A stretch of 64,000 nucleotides of DNA from Glaciecola sp947496235. Lineage in GTDB: Bacteria; Pseudomonadota; Gammaproteobacteria; Enterobacterales; Alteromonadaceae. This document shows positions 44,827 to 53,638 of this stretch, piece by piece. The notes under the pieces were generated by a model. The model did not search any database. It was not told the DNA's origin and worked only from the letters and a program-made list of their open reading frames with translations. The position numbers were made by a program, and so were the translations under genes. Within the stretch, counting starts at the first letter, position 1; each line of letters begins with the position of its first letter. The stretch covers positions 474,397 to 538,396 of the forward strand of contig NZ_JBLWFH010000002.1 in assembly GCF_050306235.1 (NCBI RefSeq), given 5' to 3'.

Positions 44827-44876
44827 ATCTTTGTTTTTTATCTCAATTATCACAAACTTATCTTAAAGGAAAAATA

Positions 44877-45410
44877 ATGAGCCTTAGTAACGTCCCTGCC
44901 GGCGACAAACTTCCAGATGAAGTTCTTGTCATTATCGAAATCCCAGCATTTTCTGCACCAGTAAAATACGAAGTTGATAAAGATACGGGAGCATTATTCG
45001 TTGACCGTTTTATGGGTACTTGCATGCAATACCCTCTTAACTATGGTTACGTAAATAACACCTTATCTGATGACGGTGACCCAGTCGATGTGTTGGTGAT
45101 GACCCCGCATCCTTTAGTCGCGGGTTCTGTGATAAAGTGTCGACCAGTAGGTGTATTAAATATGACTGACGAGTCTGGTCAAGATGCCAAAGTTATCGCA
45201 GTACCAGTTGCTAAGTTATCTCCAGCATACGACAACATTCAAAATATCGAAGATGTTCCTGAGTTAACTAAGCAACAAGTTGAGCACTTTTTCTCCCATT
45301 ATAAAGATCTAGAAAAAGGCAAATGGGTACAAATTGATGGTTGGGGTGATATTGACGCAGCTAAACAAGAAATTGTGTCAAGTGCTGAAAGATATGCCAA
45401 AGACGCTTAA
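44877..45410 (+). CDS. ppa: inorganic pyrophosphatase
   Basis: A 177-residue family I pyrophosphatase with DRFMGTCMQYPLNYGYV and the Asp cluster DDGDPVDVLVM. It hydrolyses diphosphate and drives biosynthesis. ATG 44877 has AAAGGA about 6 nt upstream and gives the normal start. It is followed by a strong terminator. Confidence 0.97.
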   Translation: MSLSNVPAGDKLPDEVLVIIEIPAFSAPVKYEVDKDTGALFVDRFMGTCMQYPLNYGYVNNTLSDDGDPVDVLVMTPHPLVAGSVIKCRPVGVLNMTDESGQDAKVIAVPVAKLSPAYDNIQNIEDVPELTKQQVEHFFSHYKDLEKGKWVQIDGWGDIDAAKQEIVSSAERYAKDA

Positions 45411-45431
45411 AGGGTATTTTGTAATATAATG

Positions 45432-45459
45432 AAAGCTCGCAGTCGCGAGCTTTTTTTTT
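45432..45459 (+). terminator. rho-independent terminator of ppa
   Basis: AAAGCTCGC-agtc-GCGAGCTTT is followed by a run of T. Confidence 0.92.
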
Positions 45460-45485
45460 GATGATTCTTGAATGAGAGGTTAGGA

Positions 45486-45947
45486 ATGAAATATTGGCTG
45501 TTTTTATTTTCATTATTGTCGTGTTCAGTATGTGCCGAAGAGCCAAGGGAGTTATTTTGGGAAGATTTAGTACCAATTGACTTTGTAGTACCAGAGGTGA
45601 ATGTAAATCACAATGGCAACATGTCCCAAGCTGAGCCTGATGCACCAGTGGTTGAAGAACTGAATAATACGCTAGTTAAAATTCCCGGTTTTGTCGTACC
45701 TCTTGAAGGAGATTCCACAGCGATTACTGAATTTTTACTGGTTCCTTTCTTTGGGGCTTGCATTCATGTGCCGCCACCGCCTTCAAATCAGATAGTTTAT
45801 GTAAAATTTTCCGAAGGTGTGCCGATAAGTAATTTAAATGATGCTATATGGGTGACAGGCACTTTGTCCACTGAAGGGTGGAAAGGTGACATTGCTTCTG
45901 TTGGCTATCGACTAACGGGGATAAAAATAGACTCGTTTGAAGGCTAA
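45486..45947 (+). CDS. DUF3299 family exported protein
   Basis: A 153-residue protein with a signal peptide (cleavage near VCA) and the DUF3299 core. The core shows LFWEDLVP near the mature N-terminus, KIPGFVVPLEG, EFLLVPFFGACIHVPPPPSNQ and a final WVTGTL-GYRLTG block. The conserved Cys-x-His with Pro residues suggests metal or redox binding; the function is not known. ATG 45486 is chosen for the signal peptide, with AGAGG 6-7 nt upstream of it. Confidence 0.88.
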   Translation: MKYWLFLFSLLSCSVCAEEPRELFWEDLVPIDFVVPEVNVNHNGNMSQAEPDAPVVEELNNTLVKIPGFVVPLEGDSTAITEFLLVPFFGACIHVPPPPSNQIVYVKFSEGVPISNLNDAIWVTGTLSTEGWKGDIASVGYRLTGIKIDSFEG

Positions 45948-45974
45948 ATTATTTATACGGAGTTTTGTTTTGAA

Positions 45975-47594
45975 ATGAACGTGTTAGCAAAAATGAGTAT
46001 TGCTCAAAAGTTATTTCTCATACCAGCGTTTGGAATTATTGCATTCTTTATTTACGTGGGTATTACCTATTCAACCGCTAGTACTAATGTAGCATTACTT
46101 GAGCAAGCACAAAACGAGCAATTTCCCGCTTTGTTAGCATCAAGGGAAGCCCTTGTTGCAATGGAAAATGCCAAAACTGCTTTGGCTTCCGCGGTTACAA
46201 CAGGGGATGAAGAAGCCTTAAGTTTCGCCCAAACCCAAGCGAAAAAAGCGGATAGCGATTTAGCCTCCATTCTAAAACTTAACAGAGATTTAGCGCCACA
46301 AGTCGACAGTATTAGATCAAATTTCGAAATTTATTTCACCACTGCCTTCGACGTTAGTGAATCCATGATTAAAGGTACGGCCGACTTTTCAACCTTAGCT
46401 GAACGCTCTGAAGCAATGAACAACGCTTTTAACAAAGCAGATGCCGACTTGTCTGAATTTAGTGCAGAACAATTAAAAAAATTCGAATCAGCGATTGAAG
46501 AATCAAATGCTGCAGCTAGCCAATTGAGTACCATAGGGTTAATTTTAGGTCTCGTAGTAGCTGTAGTCCTAATAGCCGTAGCTATTCCAATTGTTAACAA
46601 CTTGAGAAGCAGTATTCAAAACGTGGTCAATTCACTTAAAGATATCGCCAAAGAAGATGGCGATCTTACTGTTCGTATTAGTACCAAAAATACCGATGAA
46701 ATTGGCGATCTCGTTTATTGGTTCAATCAGTTTGTGGAAAAACTACAAGGTGTTGTCACCGATATCGGCAATGCAAGTAAGCCACTTGCTGCTTTGGCAA
46801 ATAACCTAAATGACGTATCAAGTAATGCGCGACAAACCATAGTCGCCCAACAATTGTCAGCCAGTGATGCAAAAACCGCTGTGGATGACATGACTGCAAG
46901 CGTAGACGCTGTTGCTTTAAGCGCAAATGATGCAGCCTCTGCGGCAACCGAAGCTTCATCAGCCGCTTCTGAAGGTCAACGGGTAGTTAATCGCACAGTG
47001 ACCAGTATTCAAACTTTAGCTTCGCGGGTAGACGAAACGGCTGTAGTGATTAAAAAGTTAGAAGAAGATTCTAATAAAGTTGGCGTGATTTTAGATGTGA
47101 TTAAAGGTATTGCTGAACAAACTAACTTGTTAGCACTCAATGCTGCCATCGAGGCTGCTAGAGCTGGAGAACAAGGTAGAGGATTCGCTGTGGTAGCAGA
47201 TGAAGTTAGAACCTTGGCGTCAAGAACTCAACAATCGACGGAAGAAATCCAGTCTACTATCGAACAATTGCAATCGGCGGCACGTTCTGCGGTAACAGTA
47301 ATGGCGACAGGTACTGAGCAAGCGACGCATTCAGTAGATGAGGCTAATAAAGCTGGCACTAGTTTAAATGCAATTACAGAAACCATTGCTCGTATAACAG
47401 CAATGAATGATCAGATTGCCAGATCAACAGGTGAACAACAAACGGTGGCGAAATCTATCAGTCAAAACGTTGATGATATTAATGCTCGCACAGTGGATAC
47501 CGCAACTAGCTCGGAACAACTTACTTTGGTTAGCCAAGAACTTGAACAGTTGTCCGAAGATTTTAGTCAAATTATGCGTCAGTTTAAATATTAA
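45975..47594 (+). CDS. methyl-accepting chemotaxis protein
   Basis: A 539-residue complete chemoreceptor. TM1 is at about residues 12-30. A short four-helix-type periplasmic sensor follows (about 31-185) and TM2 is at about 187-207. A HAMP segment has DLTVRISTKNTDEIGDLVYWFNQFV, and the signalling domain tip is EQTNLLALNAAIEAARAGEQGRGFAVVADE. The ligand is unknown. The upstream DUF3299 gene ends 27 nt away. A hairpin and repeat array follow. Confidence 0.96.
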   Translation: MNVLAKMSIAQKLFLIPAFGIIAFFIYVGITYSTASTNVALLEQAQNEQFPALLASREALVAMENAKTALASAVTTGDEEALSFAQTQAKKADSDLASILKLNRDLAPQVDSIRSNFEIYFTTAFDVSESMIKGTADFSTLAERSEAMNNAFNKADADLSEFSAEQLKKFESAIEESNAAASQLSTIGLILGLVVAVVLIAVAIPIVNNLRSSIQNVVNSLKDIAKEDGDLTVRISTKNTDEIGDLVYWFNQFVEKLQGVVTDIGNASKPLAALANNLNDVSSNARQTIVAQQLSASDAKTAVDDMTASVDAVALSANDAASAATEASSAASEGQRVVNRTVTSIQTLASRVDETAVVIKKLEEDSNKVGVILDVIKGIAEQTNLLALNAAIEAARAGEQGRGFAVVADEVRTLASRTQQSTEEIQSTIEQLQSAARSAVTVMATGTEQATHSVDEANKAGTSLNAITETIARITAMNDQIARSTGEQQTVAKSISQNVDDINARTVDTATSSEQLTLVSQELEQLSEDFSQIMRQFKY

Positions 47595-47600
47595 GTTAGG

Positions 47601-47618
47601 TCCCCGCTTTCGCGGGGA
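47601..47618 (+). terminator. hairpin terminator after the chemoreceptor gene
   Basis: TCCCCGC-tttc-GCGGGGA starts 7 nt after the stop. No T run follows; instead the 3' arm leads into the tandem repeat. Confidence 0.5.
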
Positions 47619-47714
47619 TGACGACAATAATAGTTCGGGATGACGACAATAATAGTTCGGGATGACGACAATAATAGTTCGGGATGACGACAATATTAAT
47701 GTGGCGATGACGAC
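47614..47714. repeat. tandem repeat, 22-bp period, core CGGGATGACGACAATAATAGTT
   Basis: Five ATGACGACAA cores begin at 47618, 47640, 47662, 47684 and 47707. Spacing is 22, 22, 22 and 23 bp. Three units are identical and the edge units diverge. It lies between the chemoreceptor and the convergent large sensor gene and is built like the repeat at 23090-23164. Confidence 0.9.
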
Positions 47715-47739
47715 AAATTTAAACCGGAGATAATCTAGC

Positions 47740-50700
47740 CTAGTCTGTCTCCGGTAGCGCTTCGCCTTTCACCAAATTAAGATTTTTCAGTACCAAGGGT
47801 ATTAATCCCAATGTGGCTGTAGCTATGCTAATAAAGGAAGTTAGCGAATCTCCACTTGAATAGTACAGCACTACAACAATTACAATAAATATTGTAAAAA
47901 TTGGAATGCGTAATATCGGCCATATGCCGGCAGAAGACTTATCCAACCAAGAAGCCACAGTGCGTTCCGATTCAGCAGACAAAATAAAGCGAGTAAAGCT
48001 TTCATTGATGATGTTCCATCCTTTGTCTCGATAAATATAACCTCGTCTAACTAAATGTTCTAGCACGCCAGCATTGCTTGGGTTTAGACTTGCGCCACTG
48101 GCCATTTGCCACAAGGCCAGCTTTTCGTTAATGGTACAAAGTTCCCACTGACGACGATAAATGGGCCCTGCTTGCACCAAAAAGAATTCAATTACTTGCT
48201 CTGGCATCCAATAATGCGCTAAGTCTTTTTCTTCTTTTTGCTGTTTGACTCTGTTGTGGTACTCATAAAATTTGTCTTTAACTTGGGCTAACGATTGCCA
48301 GCCTTTAGCCTCATATTCGACAACTTTTCTGATATCCACAGGATTCTTGAGACGATTTTTTTGCTGAGGTAACCAAGCATATTCCTTATCAAATTCTGAG
48401 AATAAACGTGTCCAGCCGGTGATTAAATCGATATTGGGCTCAATCTCTGGGTCAAATTTTCCAGAATACGCCTGTTGGTGCATTAGGCGGTATAATGGAG
48501 ATGTGTCAGCCACAATTACCAATTTAATTCGCTTATTAACGTGTAATGAGTTAAGCAGACTTAGCGCTTGGGAGGACAATTTAAGATCACCACTGACCTG
48601 TTCAAGTCCATAAATTGCGATGATCAGCACTTGCTCAGGTGCTGTTTTATCTAAGGCCACTTTAACTTCTTCTTCAAATAGATAGAGATCGTTAACCCGT
48701 TCTAAGCAATCATTAATATGATGAAGTTTGTTATTAAACAGCTGTAAATTTAGCTCATTGAAAATATTGCTTGCCAATTTGGTGGTTGCATTCAGCAATA
48801 AAACCCCTTGGCAATCCACAGTGCGAGAAAGTTTAAGCAAATAAGGATAACTCATACCCTTGCCTGCAAAGTTGTCACATGGTCTTACAACCCTGAAATG
48901 CTCTGGAATATGCTCTCCCATCATCCGTTTAACCACTAGGTGCTTTAACATTTGGAATAACAGCACAAAAAGCCCGATGAAACTCAGGATTACAAACCCC
49001 AAATTATTATTACTTGCGGCTAGCATTAACCCATCGGGCCGATATATCAATTTGGACTCTGATTTATCTGTACTCAACTCTTCGATTTTTGCTAAATAGC
49101 TTAATTGCGTACCGAAATCACTTTGAAATGCCATTTTCCTAAAAATGTGGTCTATTAGGTTGTCGGTATAGTTAGCTTCATTAGACGCATTTACAAATTG
49201 AATCCATTGAGTATCAGTTGGGGTTTCGTCGGCTATGAATTCTGATGGGAAGCTACTAAGAAAGATATCTTTGCTATTTTTCTTCTCAACCAAGGACATC
49301 AAGACGTCATTTTGTTCTTTCTTAGAGGATGCATCCATCAAGAAAATGTTAACAAACGACTTAATCTTGCTGTCTTTGGTTTCGATCTCTTGATTAATGT
49401 GCTGAATTTGCAAATCTGCTTGACGTTGCAACAAATACCCATTTGTGCTGTTGGAAATGATAACCCCAGGTACGCCACTTACCAGAAAAACTAAGGCAAC
49501 TAAAAAGTACACATAACCTCTGGTAAAGCGATATTCACCAACTTTATGTTTAGGGCGAATCAGACATTCACTAGGGGCAAGTGTTTGCGGCTGTTTAGCG
49601 CGGCGAATAACCAGAAAATAACAACCCGTAAGGATGATACAGCCAATTATAAAGGAAGCGTAATTGGTCATGATGTAATCTAAATGAATAGATTGAGAGA
49701 GGCCTAAGTGCAAAACAAACAAGACGAAAATAACACATAAAACACTTGTTTGCGGGTAAGTTAATCTGCTGTAAGGCCGCAAATCAACCTTCATTCGTCT
49801 ATGTAAAAATGCAACGACACCTAAACAAAGGGTCGCCCATACAAGCAAACGAAGGCTTAATTCTGTAAAAATACCAATGGAAAACATGATAAATACGGAC
49901 ACACTAAGAATAAATAGTGCCCATTTTCGATATCGTAGTGCTTTAAGTTCTTGAAAAAATAAAACCTCAGTCCAAAATTTTTGTTGGGTAATGGCACGCA
50001 GCAAAGCAAAAGAAGGCAGAATAATGATCAACAAGGTGATAACGGCTAAAAATACCAATAGCATATTGTTGAGTGATAATTCGTAAGGGTTGTAAAAAAT
50101 TACCAAGCGCCAAGGTAGCGGATTTTTTAATGCTGGACCTTTTTCACCGGCGGAGCTAAGAGAGCCAATGGTGATAATATGATCATCACCTTTGTAAGCT
50201 AATTTCATCGTAATTGGATTTGTGGTTATCTCTGCATTTTTATTGGCAATTTGTAATTCGGGATTGTTAGCTGATTCAACAATAAAATTTTCAATTAAAC
50301 TGAGTTGTTCGTCACTGTGATATTGCACAACGCCGTTTTGGTCTATGACCGCAAACCCAAATCCTCGGGGTAAAATTTTATCTACCAGACTACGAATGCG
50401 AGTTCCCGCAATGATAAATTCATTTTTGTCGTCAAAAGGTAATGCAAACATTGAATTTTTGCGTCCATCTTCAATGTTGTTAATCCTTTGAAGATAAAAG
50501 GGTTGAACGTTTTTATCACTGTTTTTATGCTGCCAATAGTTTTTTGCTAAACCTGCTTGAACATACTTCCTATGATTTAAATCTAACTTACCAGTAATAA
50601 AAATGTTTTCAGACACGTAATAAGCAGGGTATTGATTGCTCATAAAGCCACTAGCATCCACTATTGCGATTTGTTCAATCACGCCTTTTTTCGCTGTGTT

Positions 50701-51936
50701 TTTATCCTTGTCTTTCAAGTCGAATACTAAGTCTTGGGTTTTCAGGAGATTCTGGTAATAGGAGTTATTTTCAGTTTCTGTGCTTGGCTGTATAACGCCC
50801 ATATTCTTGGCATTAGTTAAAATCGTCGAAATTATACTTTCGACTTCTTGATTGAATTCAGATTTGATATCGTTAAACAACTGTTTGGACTGGGTTATTT
50901 TTGCTGACTCAAGGTAACTAAAAAATAAGTGTTGATTAATAGCGATGCTTAAAATGCCAACAGCGAGAATTAAGCCTAAGGCTATTTGACTCTTATCACC
51001 TGTAGTAAAAGCATATCTGTTGCTAACAAATCTGAGTTTTAATAAAGGGGTTGATGCAATAATCAGTAAAAGTATCAGGATCAGCCACATGAGAGATTTG
51101 GGGGAAACTTCTAGTTTAGCCAAATTAATTAACTGACTTGGTACAACGCCAACTAAATATAACTGGTCGTCTCCTTTAAAAAAGTTGTCACCGGACACCG
51201 GCTTAATATACAAGCGAACATCAGTGTTATTAATCGACATGTCACGTATTTGACTTCCGGCTATAGGATTACCATCTATTTGGTTAATATGCTCTATTTG
51301 CTGGAATTGTGCTTCAAAAATGCTGGTATCTTTATGTAAAAAACGTTTTTGACCAATAATTACGCCTTCTTTATTGGCAATTAAAACTAGTGGAAACTTG
51401 GTCACATGATTGGTCAGCAGAGAGCCTGCATCAGAGATTAGATGCAAGGTTGAATGGGTAATAACAGGAGTATATTCAGATCCCAGTTTATACAACTGGC
51501 TATGAAACTCTAGATTTCGATCTAGTATGACGTCGAATTTATGAATTTCTCCCTTTTCTGCAAATGATTGATTATCTAATTCTTCTCCCTGATAGATAGT
51601 GAAAGGTGTGCGTTTTAATAAAGTTATATTTTCCAGTTCTGGTGATTGACGCATTTGACTAAGCCGAGTTTCAATCACCTTGTTACAGCGCTCAGAAGCT
51701 GCTGCAAAGCGACATTCAGAAGCACTTTGTAGGAATTTTGTAGTTGACTTAATCTTCTGAAATGATTCTTTTAAGGCTACTTCAACCCGTTCTAATTCAC
51801 GCAATTGCAAAGTATTAAAAGAGGATTCATTGTTTTTTATTTTTAAATAATAAATAAGCCCTGAAATACCCGAGCCAAGCAAAAGTACCAAAGTAAACAC
51901 AACAACTCTGTTGATATTTCGTTTAAGCGGTGTCAT
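47740..51936 (-). CDS. giant multi-sensor membrane protein with Cache-like domains and a degenerate ATPase-like C-terminal region
   Basis: A 1398-residue protein. TM1 is at about 10-30, then a Cache-like extracytoplasmic domain (about 31-280), two TM helices (about 283-340) and a second large sensor region (about 341-635). Several TM helices follow (about 637-820), then a third short extracytoplasmic region (about 825-965) and another TM helix near 975. The cytoplasmic part (about 1000-1330) has an ATPase-like beta strand LIIAIYGLEQV and a sensor-like KLVIVADTSPLYRL, but no GxxxxGK[ST] P-loop. A winged-helix-like segment (LEHLVRRGYIYRD) precedes two final TM helices. No histidine kinase, GGDEF or MCP output is present. 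A sensory signalling role is inference. Confidence 0.75.
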   Translation of the reverse strand: MTPLKRNINRVVVFTLVLLLGSGISGLIYYLKIKNNESSFNTLQLRELERVEVALKESFQKIKSTTKFLQSASECRFAAASERCNKVIETRLSQMRQSPELENITLLKRTPFTIYQGEELDNQSFAEKGEIHKFDVILDRNLEFHSQLYKLGSEYTPVITHSTLHLISDAGSLLTNHVTKFPLVLIANKEGVIIGQKRFLHKDTSIFEAQFQQIEHINQIDGNPIAGSQIRDMSINNTDVRLYIKPVSGDNFFKGDDQLYLVGVVPSQLINLAKLEVSPKSLMWLILILLLIIASTPLLKLRFVSNRYAFTTGDKSQIALGLILAVGILSIAINQHLFFSYLESAKITQSKQLFNDIKSEFNQEVESIISTILTNAKNMGVIQPSTETENNSYYQNLLKTQDLVFDLKDKDKNTAKKGVIEQIAIVDASGFMSNQYPAYYVSENIFITGKLDLNHRKYVQAGLAKNYWQHKNSDKNVQPFYLQRINNIEDGRKNSMFALPFDDKNEFIIAGTRIRSLVDKILPRGFGFAVIDQNGVVQYHSDEQLSLIENFIVESANNPELQIANKNAEITTNPITMKLAYKGDDHIITIGSLSSAGEKGPALKNPLPWRLVIFYNPYELSLNNMLLVFLAVITLLIIILPSFALLRAITQQKFWTEVLFFQELKALRYRKWALFILSVSVFIMFSIGIFTELSLRLLVWATLCLGVVAFLHRRMKVDLRPYSRLTYPQTSVLCVIFVLFVLHLGLSQSIHLDYIMTNYASFIIGCIILTGCYFLVIRRAKQPQTLAPSECLIRPKHKVGEYRFTRGYVYFLVALVFLVSGVPGVIISNSTNGYLLQRQADLQIQHINQEIETKDSKIKSFVNIFLMDASSKKEQNDVLMSLVEKKNSKDIFLSSFPSEFIADETPTDTQWIQFVNASNEANYTDNLIDHIFRKMAFQSDFGTQLSYLAKIEELSTDKSESKLIYRPDGLMLAASNNNLGFVILSFIGLFVLLFQMLKHLVVKRMMGEHIPEHFRVVRPCDNFAGKGMSYPYLLKLSRTVDCQGVLLLNATTKLASNIFNELNLQLFNNKLHHINDCLERVNDLYLFEEEVKVALDKTAPEQVLIIAIYGLEQVSGDLKLSSQALSLLNSLHVNKRIKLVIVADTSPLYRLMHQQAYSGKFDPEIEPNIDLITGWTRLFSEFDKEYAWLPQQKNRLKNPVDIRKVVEYEAKGWQSLAQVKDKFYEYHNRVKQQKEEKDLAHYWMPEQVIEFFLVQAGPIYRRQWELCTINEKLALWQMASGASLNPSNAGVLEHLVRRGYIYRDKGWNIINESFTRFILSAESERTVASWLDKSSAGIWPILRIPIFTIFIVIVVVLYYSSGDSLTSFISIATATLGLIPLVLKNLNLVKGEALPETD

Positions 51937-52100
51937 CTAACATCCTGTTTAGTCGCCAGCCCGAAGTCATACAAAAACGAGTGTACTGGCAACTAACAAA
52001 CTTCCGCGAGTGAGTCGTTATGAAATGGGGATTTTATTAGCTTAAAAATTGCACAAAATTAACCAAATTACAACTTATTACACAAGCATTTTGTGGGGGT

Positions 52101-52511
52101 TTAGTAAATACGACCTCTTAGAGCCTTAATTTTGCCGGTGTGTTTTTTATTATCTACGCGCTTTTTCTTAGCCGATAGGCTGGGGCGAGTTGCTTTGCGT
52201 GGTTTTTTTTCTTTAGTAACCGACAAAATAAGCGCTTGTAAGCGCTGAAGTGCATCGTCCTTATTCTTTTCTTGGGTTCTAAAGCTTTGCGCCTTAATTA
52301 CTACAATGCCGTCTTTGTTTATTCTGGTATCGCTTAGTTCAAGCAGTCGTGCTTTGTAGATGTCGGGTAAACTTGATTGATTAATATCGAATCGCAGATG
52401 GATTGCTGTTGCGACTTTATTGACATTTTGTCCGCCTTTACCCATTGAGCGTATAGCATCAAATTCAATCTCATTTTCACTTATAGTCAAAGAAGGGGTA
52501 ATGGTAAGCAT
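52101..52511 (-). CDS. arfB: alternative ribosome-rescue peptidyl-tRNA hydrolase ArfB
   Basis: A 136-residue RF-1-like protein. GGQ is in SMGKGGQNVNKVATAIHLRFD (about residues 23-43). The basic tail with Lys-Lys-Arg and final KALRGRIY enters the mRNA channel of stalled ribosomes. It releases peptides from non-stop complexes. ATG 52511 is 4 nt after the oxygenase stop; upstream in-frame starts would lie inside that gene. Confidence 0.95.
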   Translation of the reverse strand: MLTITPSLTISENEIEFDAIRSMGKGGQNVNKVATAIHLRFDINQSSLPDIYKARLLELSDTRINKDGIVVIKAQSFRTQEKNKDDALQRLQALILSVTKEKKPRKATRPSLSAKKKRVDNKKHTGKIKALRGRIY

Positions 52512-52515
52512 CTTA

Positions 52516-53220
52516 TTATTGACCCGCGGCAAATAAAGCATTTGCCGGATTGAACAATACCCAAGAGGTGAGAATATATTTATCATTAGACACAGGGATA
52601 TTTCCTCTATGTGTATGGGTAAAGCCACTTGGCGCAATCACCATAGTGCCGGCCTTAGGACGAATTTTCTTTTGTTGGTAAAAAAATTCAGTTTCGCCAC
52701 CTTCTTCAACGTCGTTTAAATAAAACATGAATAACAAGACTCTATGCAGAGCTTCCACACTTTTGGGTTGCGGATAGGTCTCAGAATGCCAATAAGGATA
52801 GCCGCCTTCGCCCGCAGTATATCGTTGGGCGTTGATTTCCCCCAATCTAAACACATATTTCATCAGGTGTTCTAGTTGAGGTTCGCCTAACTCAGCAAAA
52901 TTTTCATGGGTTAACTTTACCGGATTACCGGTTTTTGGGTCTTTCATGGTTAACCCTATTGGGGCGATAAGCGCGAAGTAATAGGATCTGAAATAGTCGA
53001 TTAAGCGTTCTGTAGTGGCTTTAAATACTTGTTGGCGAATAGGCTCAAATTCGGCATGGCGGTTTATAGACACATCCACCGAATTTTTCATGGTTTTATC
53101 GACGCCGCCGCCAGTTTTTCCAATACCAAGATTTTTACTGGATTCAAAAATATTAATAATTTGCTGGCACGTATCTGGGGTTATAGCGTTATCAACTACT
53201 TGTATAAAATCTTCTGACAT
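52516..53220 (-). CDS. 2-oxoglutarate/Fe(II) oxygenase (prolyl 4-hydroxylase-like)
   Basis: A 234-residue double-stranded beta-helix oxygenase. The iron-binding first motif is YWHSE (His145, Glu147), where HxD is usual. The distal His is in FTHTHRG (202 or 204) and the 2-oxoglutarate Lys is Lys214. VLLFMFYLNDVEEGGETEF is typical of the P4H group. The substrate is unknown. Genes on both sides (arfB and uvrA) deal with ribosome rescue and DNA repair, but no link is shown. Confidence 0.87.
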   Translation of the reverse strand: MSEDFIQVVDNAITPDTCQQIINIFESSKNLGIGKTGGGVDKTMKNSVDVSINRHAEFEPIRQQVFKATTERLIDYFRSYYFALIAPIGLTMKDPKTGNPVKLTHENFAELGEPQLEHLMKYVFRLGEINAQRYTAGEGGYPYWHSETYPQPKSVEALHRVLLFMFYLNDVEEGGETEFFYQQKKIRPKAGTMVIAPSGFTHTHRGNIPVSNDKYILTSWVLFNPANALFAAGQ

Positions 53221-53230
53221 CCGTTGCTGA

Positions 53231-53635
53231 CTAATTTTCCGTTAGGTCAATATAGTGTGCCATTAATTGGGTGCGAATTTCATCATTAATTGGTACAGAT
53301 TTTTGCTGTTTGTAGTCAAAATGCACCAAAGTAGTTGTGCCTTTTGCTTTCAGACTGCCTTGCTGCCAAACTTCCTGATACACCTCAAAGGAGCTTTTGC
53401 CCAATCGACATATCCAAGTTTTTATTTCCACTGGACTACCCAAATAAATTTGCAGTAAAAAATCCACATGATAATTGGCTAAGATCAGAGGCCAGTTATC
53501 TAAGTCTAAATTTGGTGTGAAAGCTCTGAAAATGGGCATTCTAGCGGTTTCAAACCATCCCACTAAAACTGTATTGCTAACATGTTTCAATCCGTCGGTT
53601 TCGTAAAACCTAACGTCAAAGCTTTCACTTAACAT
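53231..53635 (-). CDS. acyl-CoA thioesterase, 4-hydroxybenzoyl-CoA thioesterase (hotdog) family
   Basis: A 134-residue hotdog-fold protein with VRFYETDGLKHVSN at the N-terminus (Asp/His catalytic pattern of YbgC/FadM-like enzymes), WFETARMPIF and VHFDYKQQKSVPI. It hydrolyses acyl-CoAs; chain length is not predicted. It lies 3 nt after uvrA and 10 nt before the oxygenase gene, in one operon. Confidence 0.92.
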   Translation of the reverse strand: MLSESFDVRFYETDGLKHVSNTVLVGWFETARMPIFRAFTPNLDLDNWPLILANYHVDFLLQIYLGSPVEIKTWICRLGKSSFEVYQEVWQQGSLKAKGTTTLVHFDYKQQKSVPINDEIRTQLMAHYIDLTEN

Positions 53636-53638
53636 CGG

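Noticed and set aside
47601..47714. CRISPR-like regular repeats
   Set aside because: The period is 22 bp with no unique spacers of normal length and no cas gene, so it is a plain tandem repeat.
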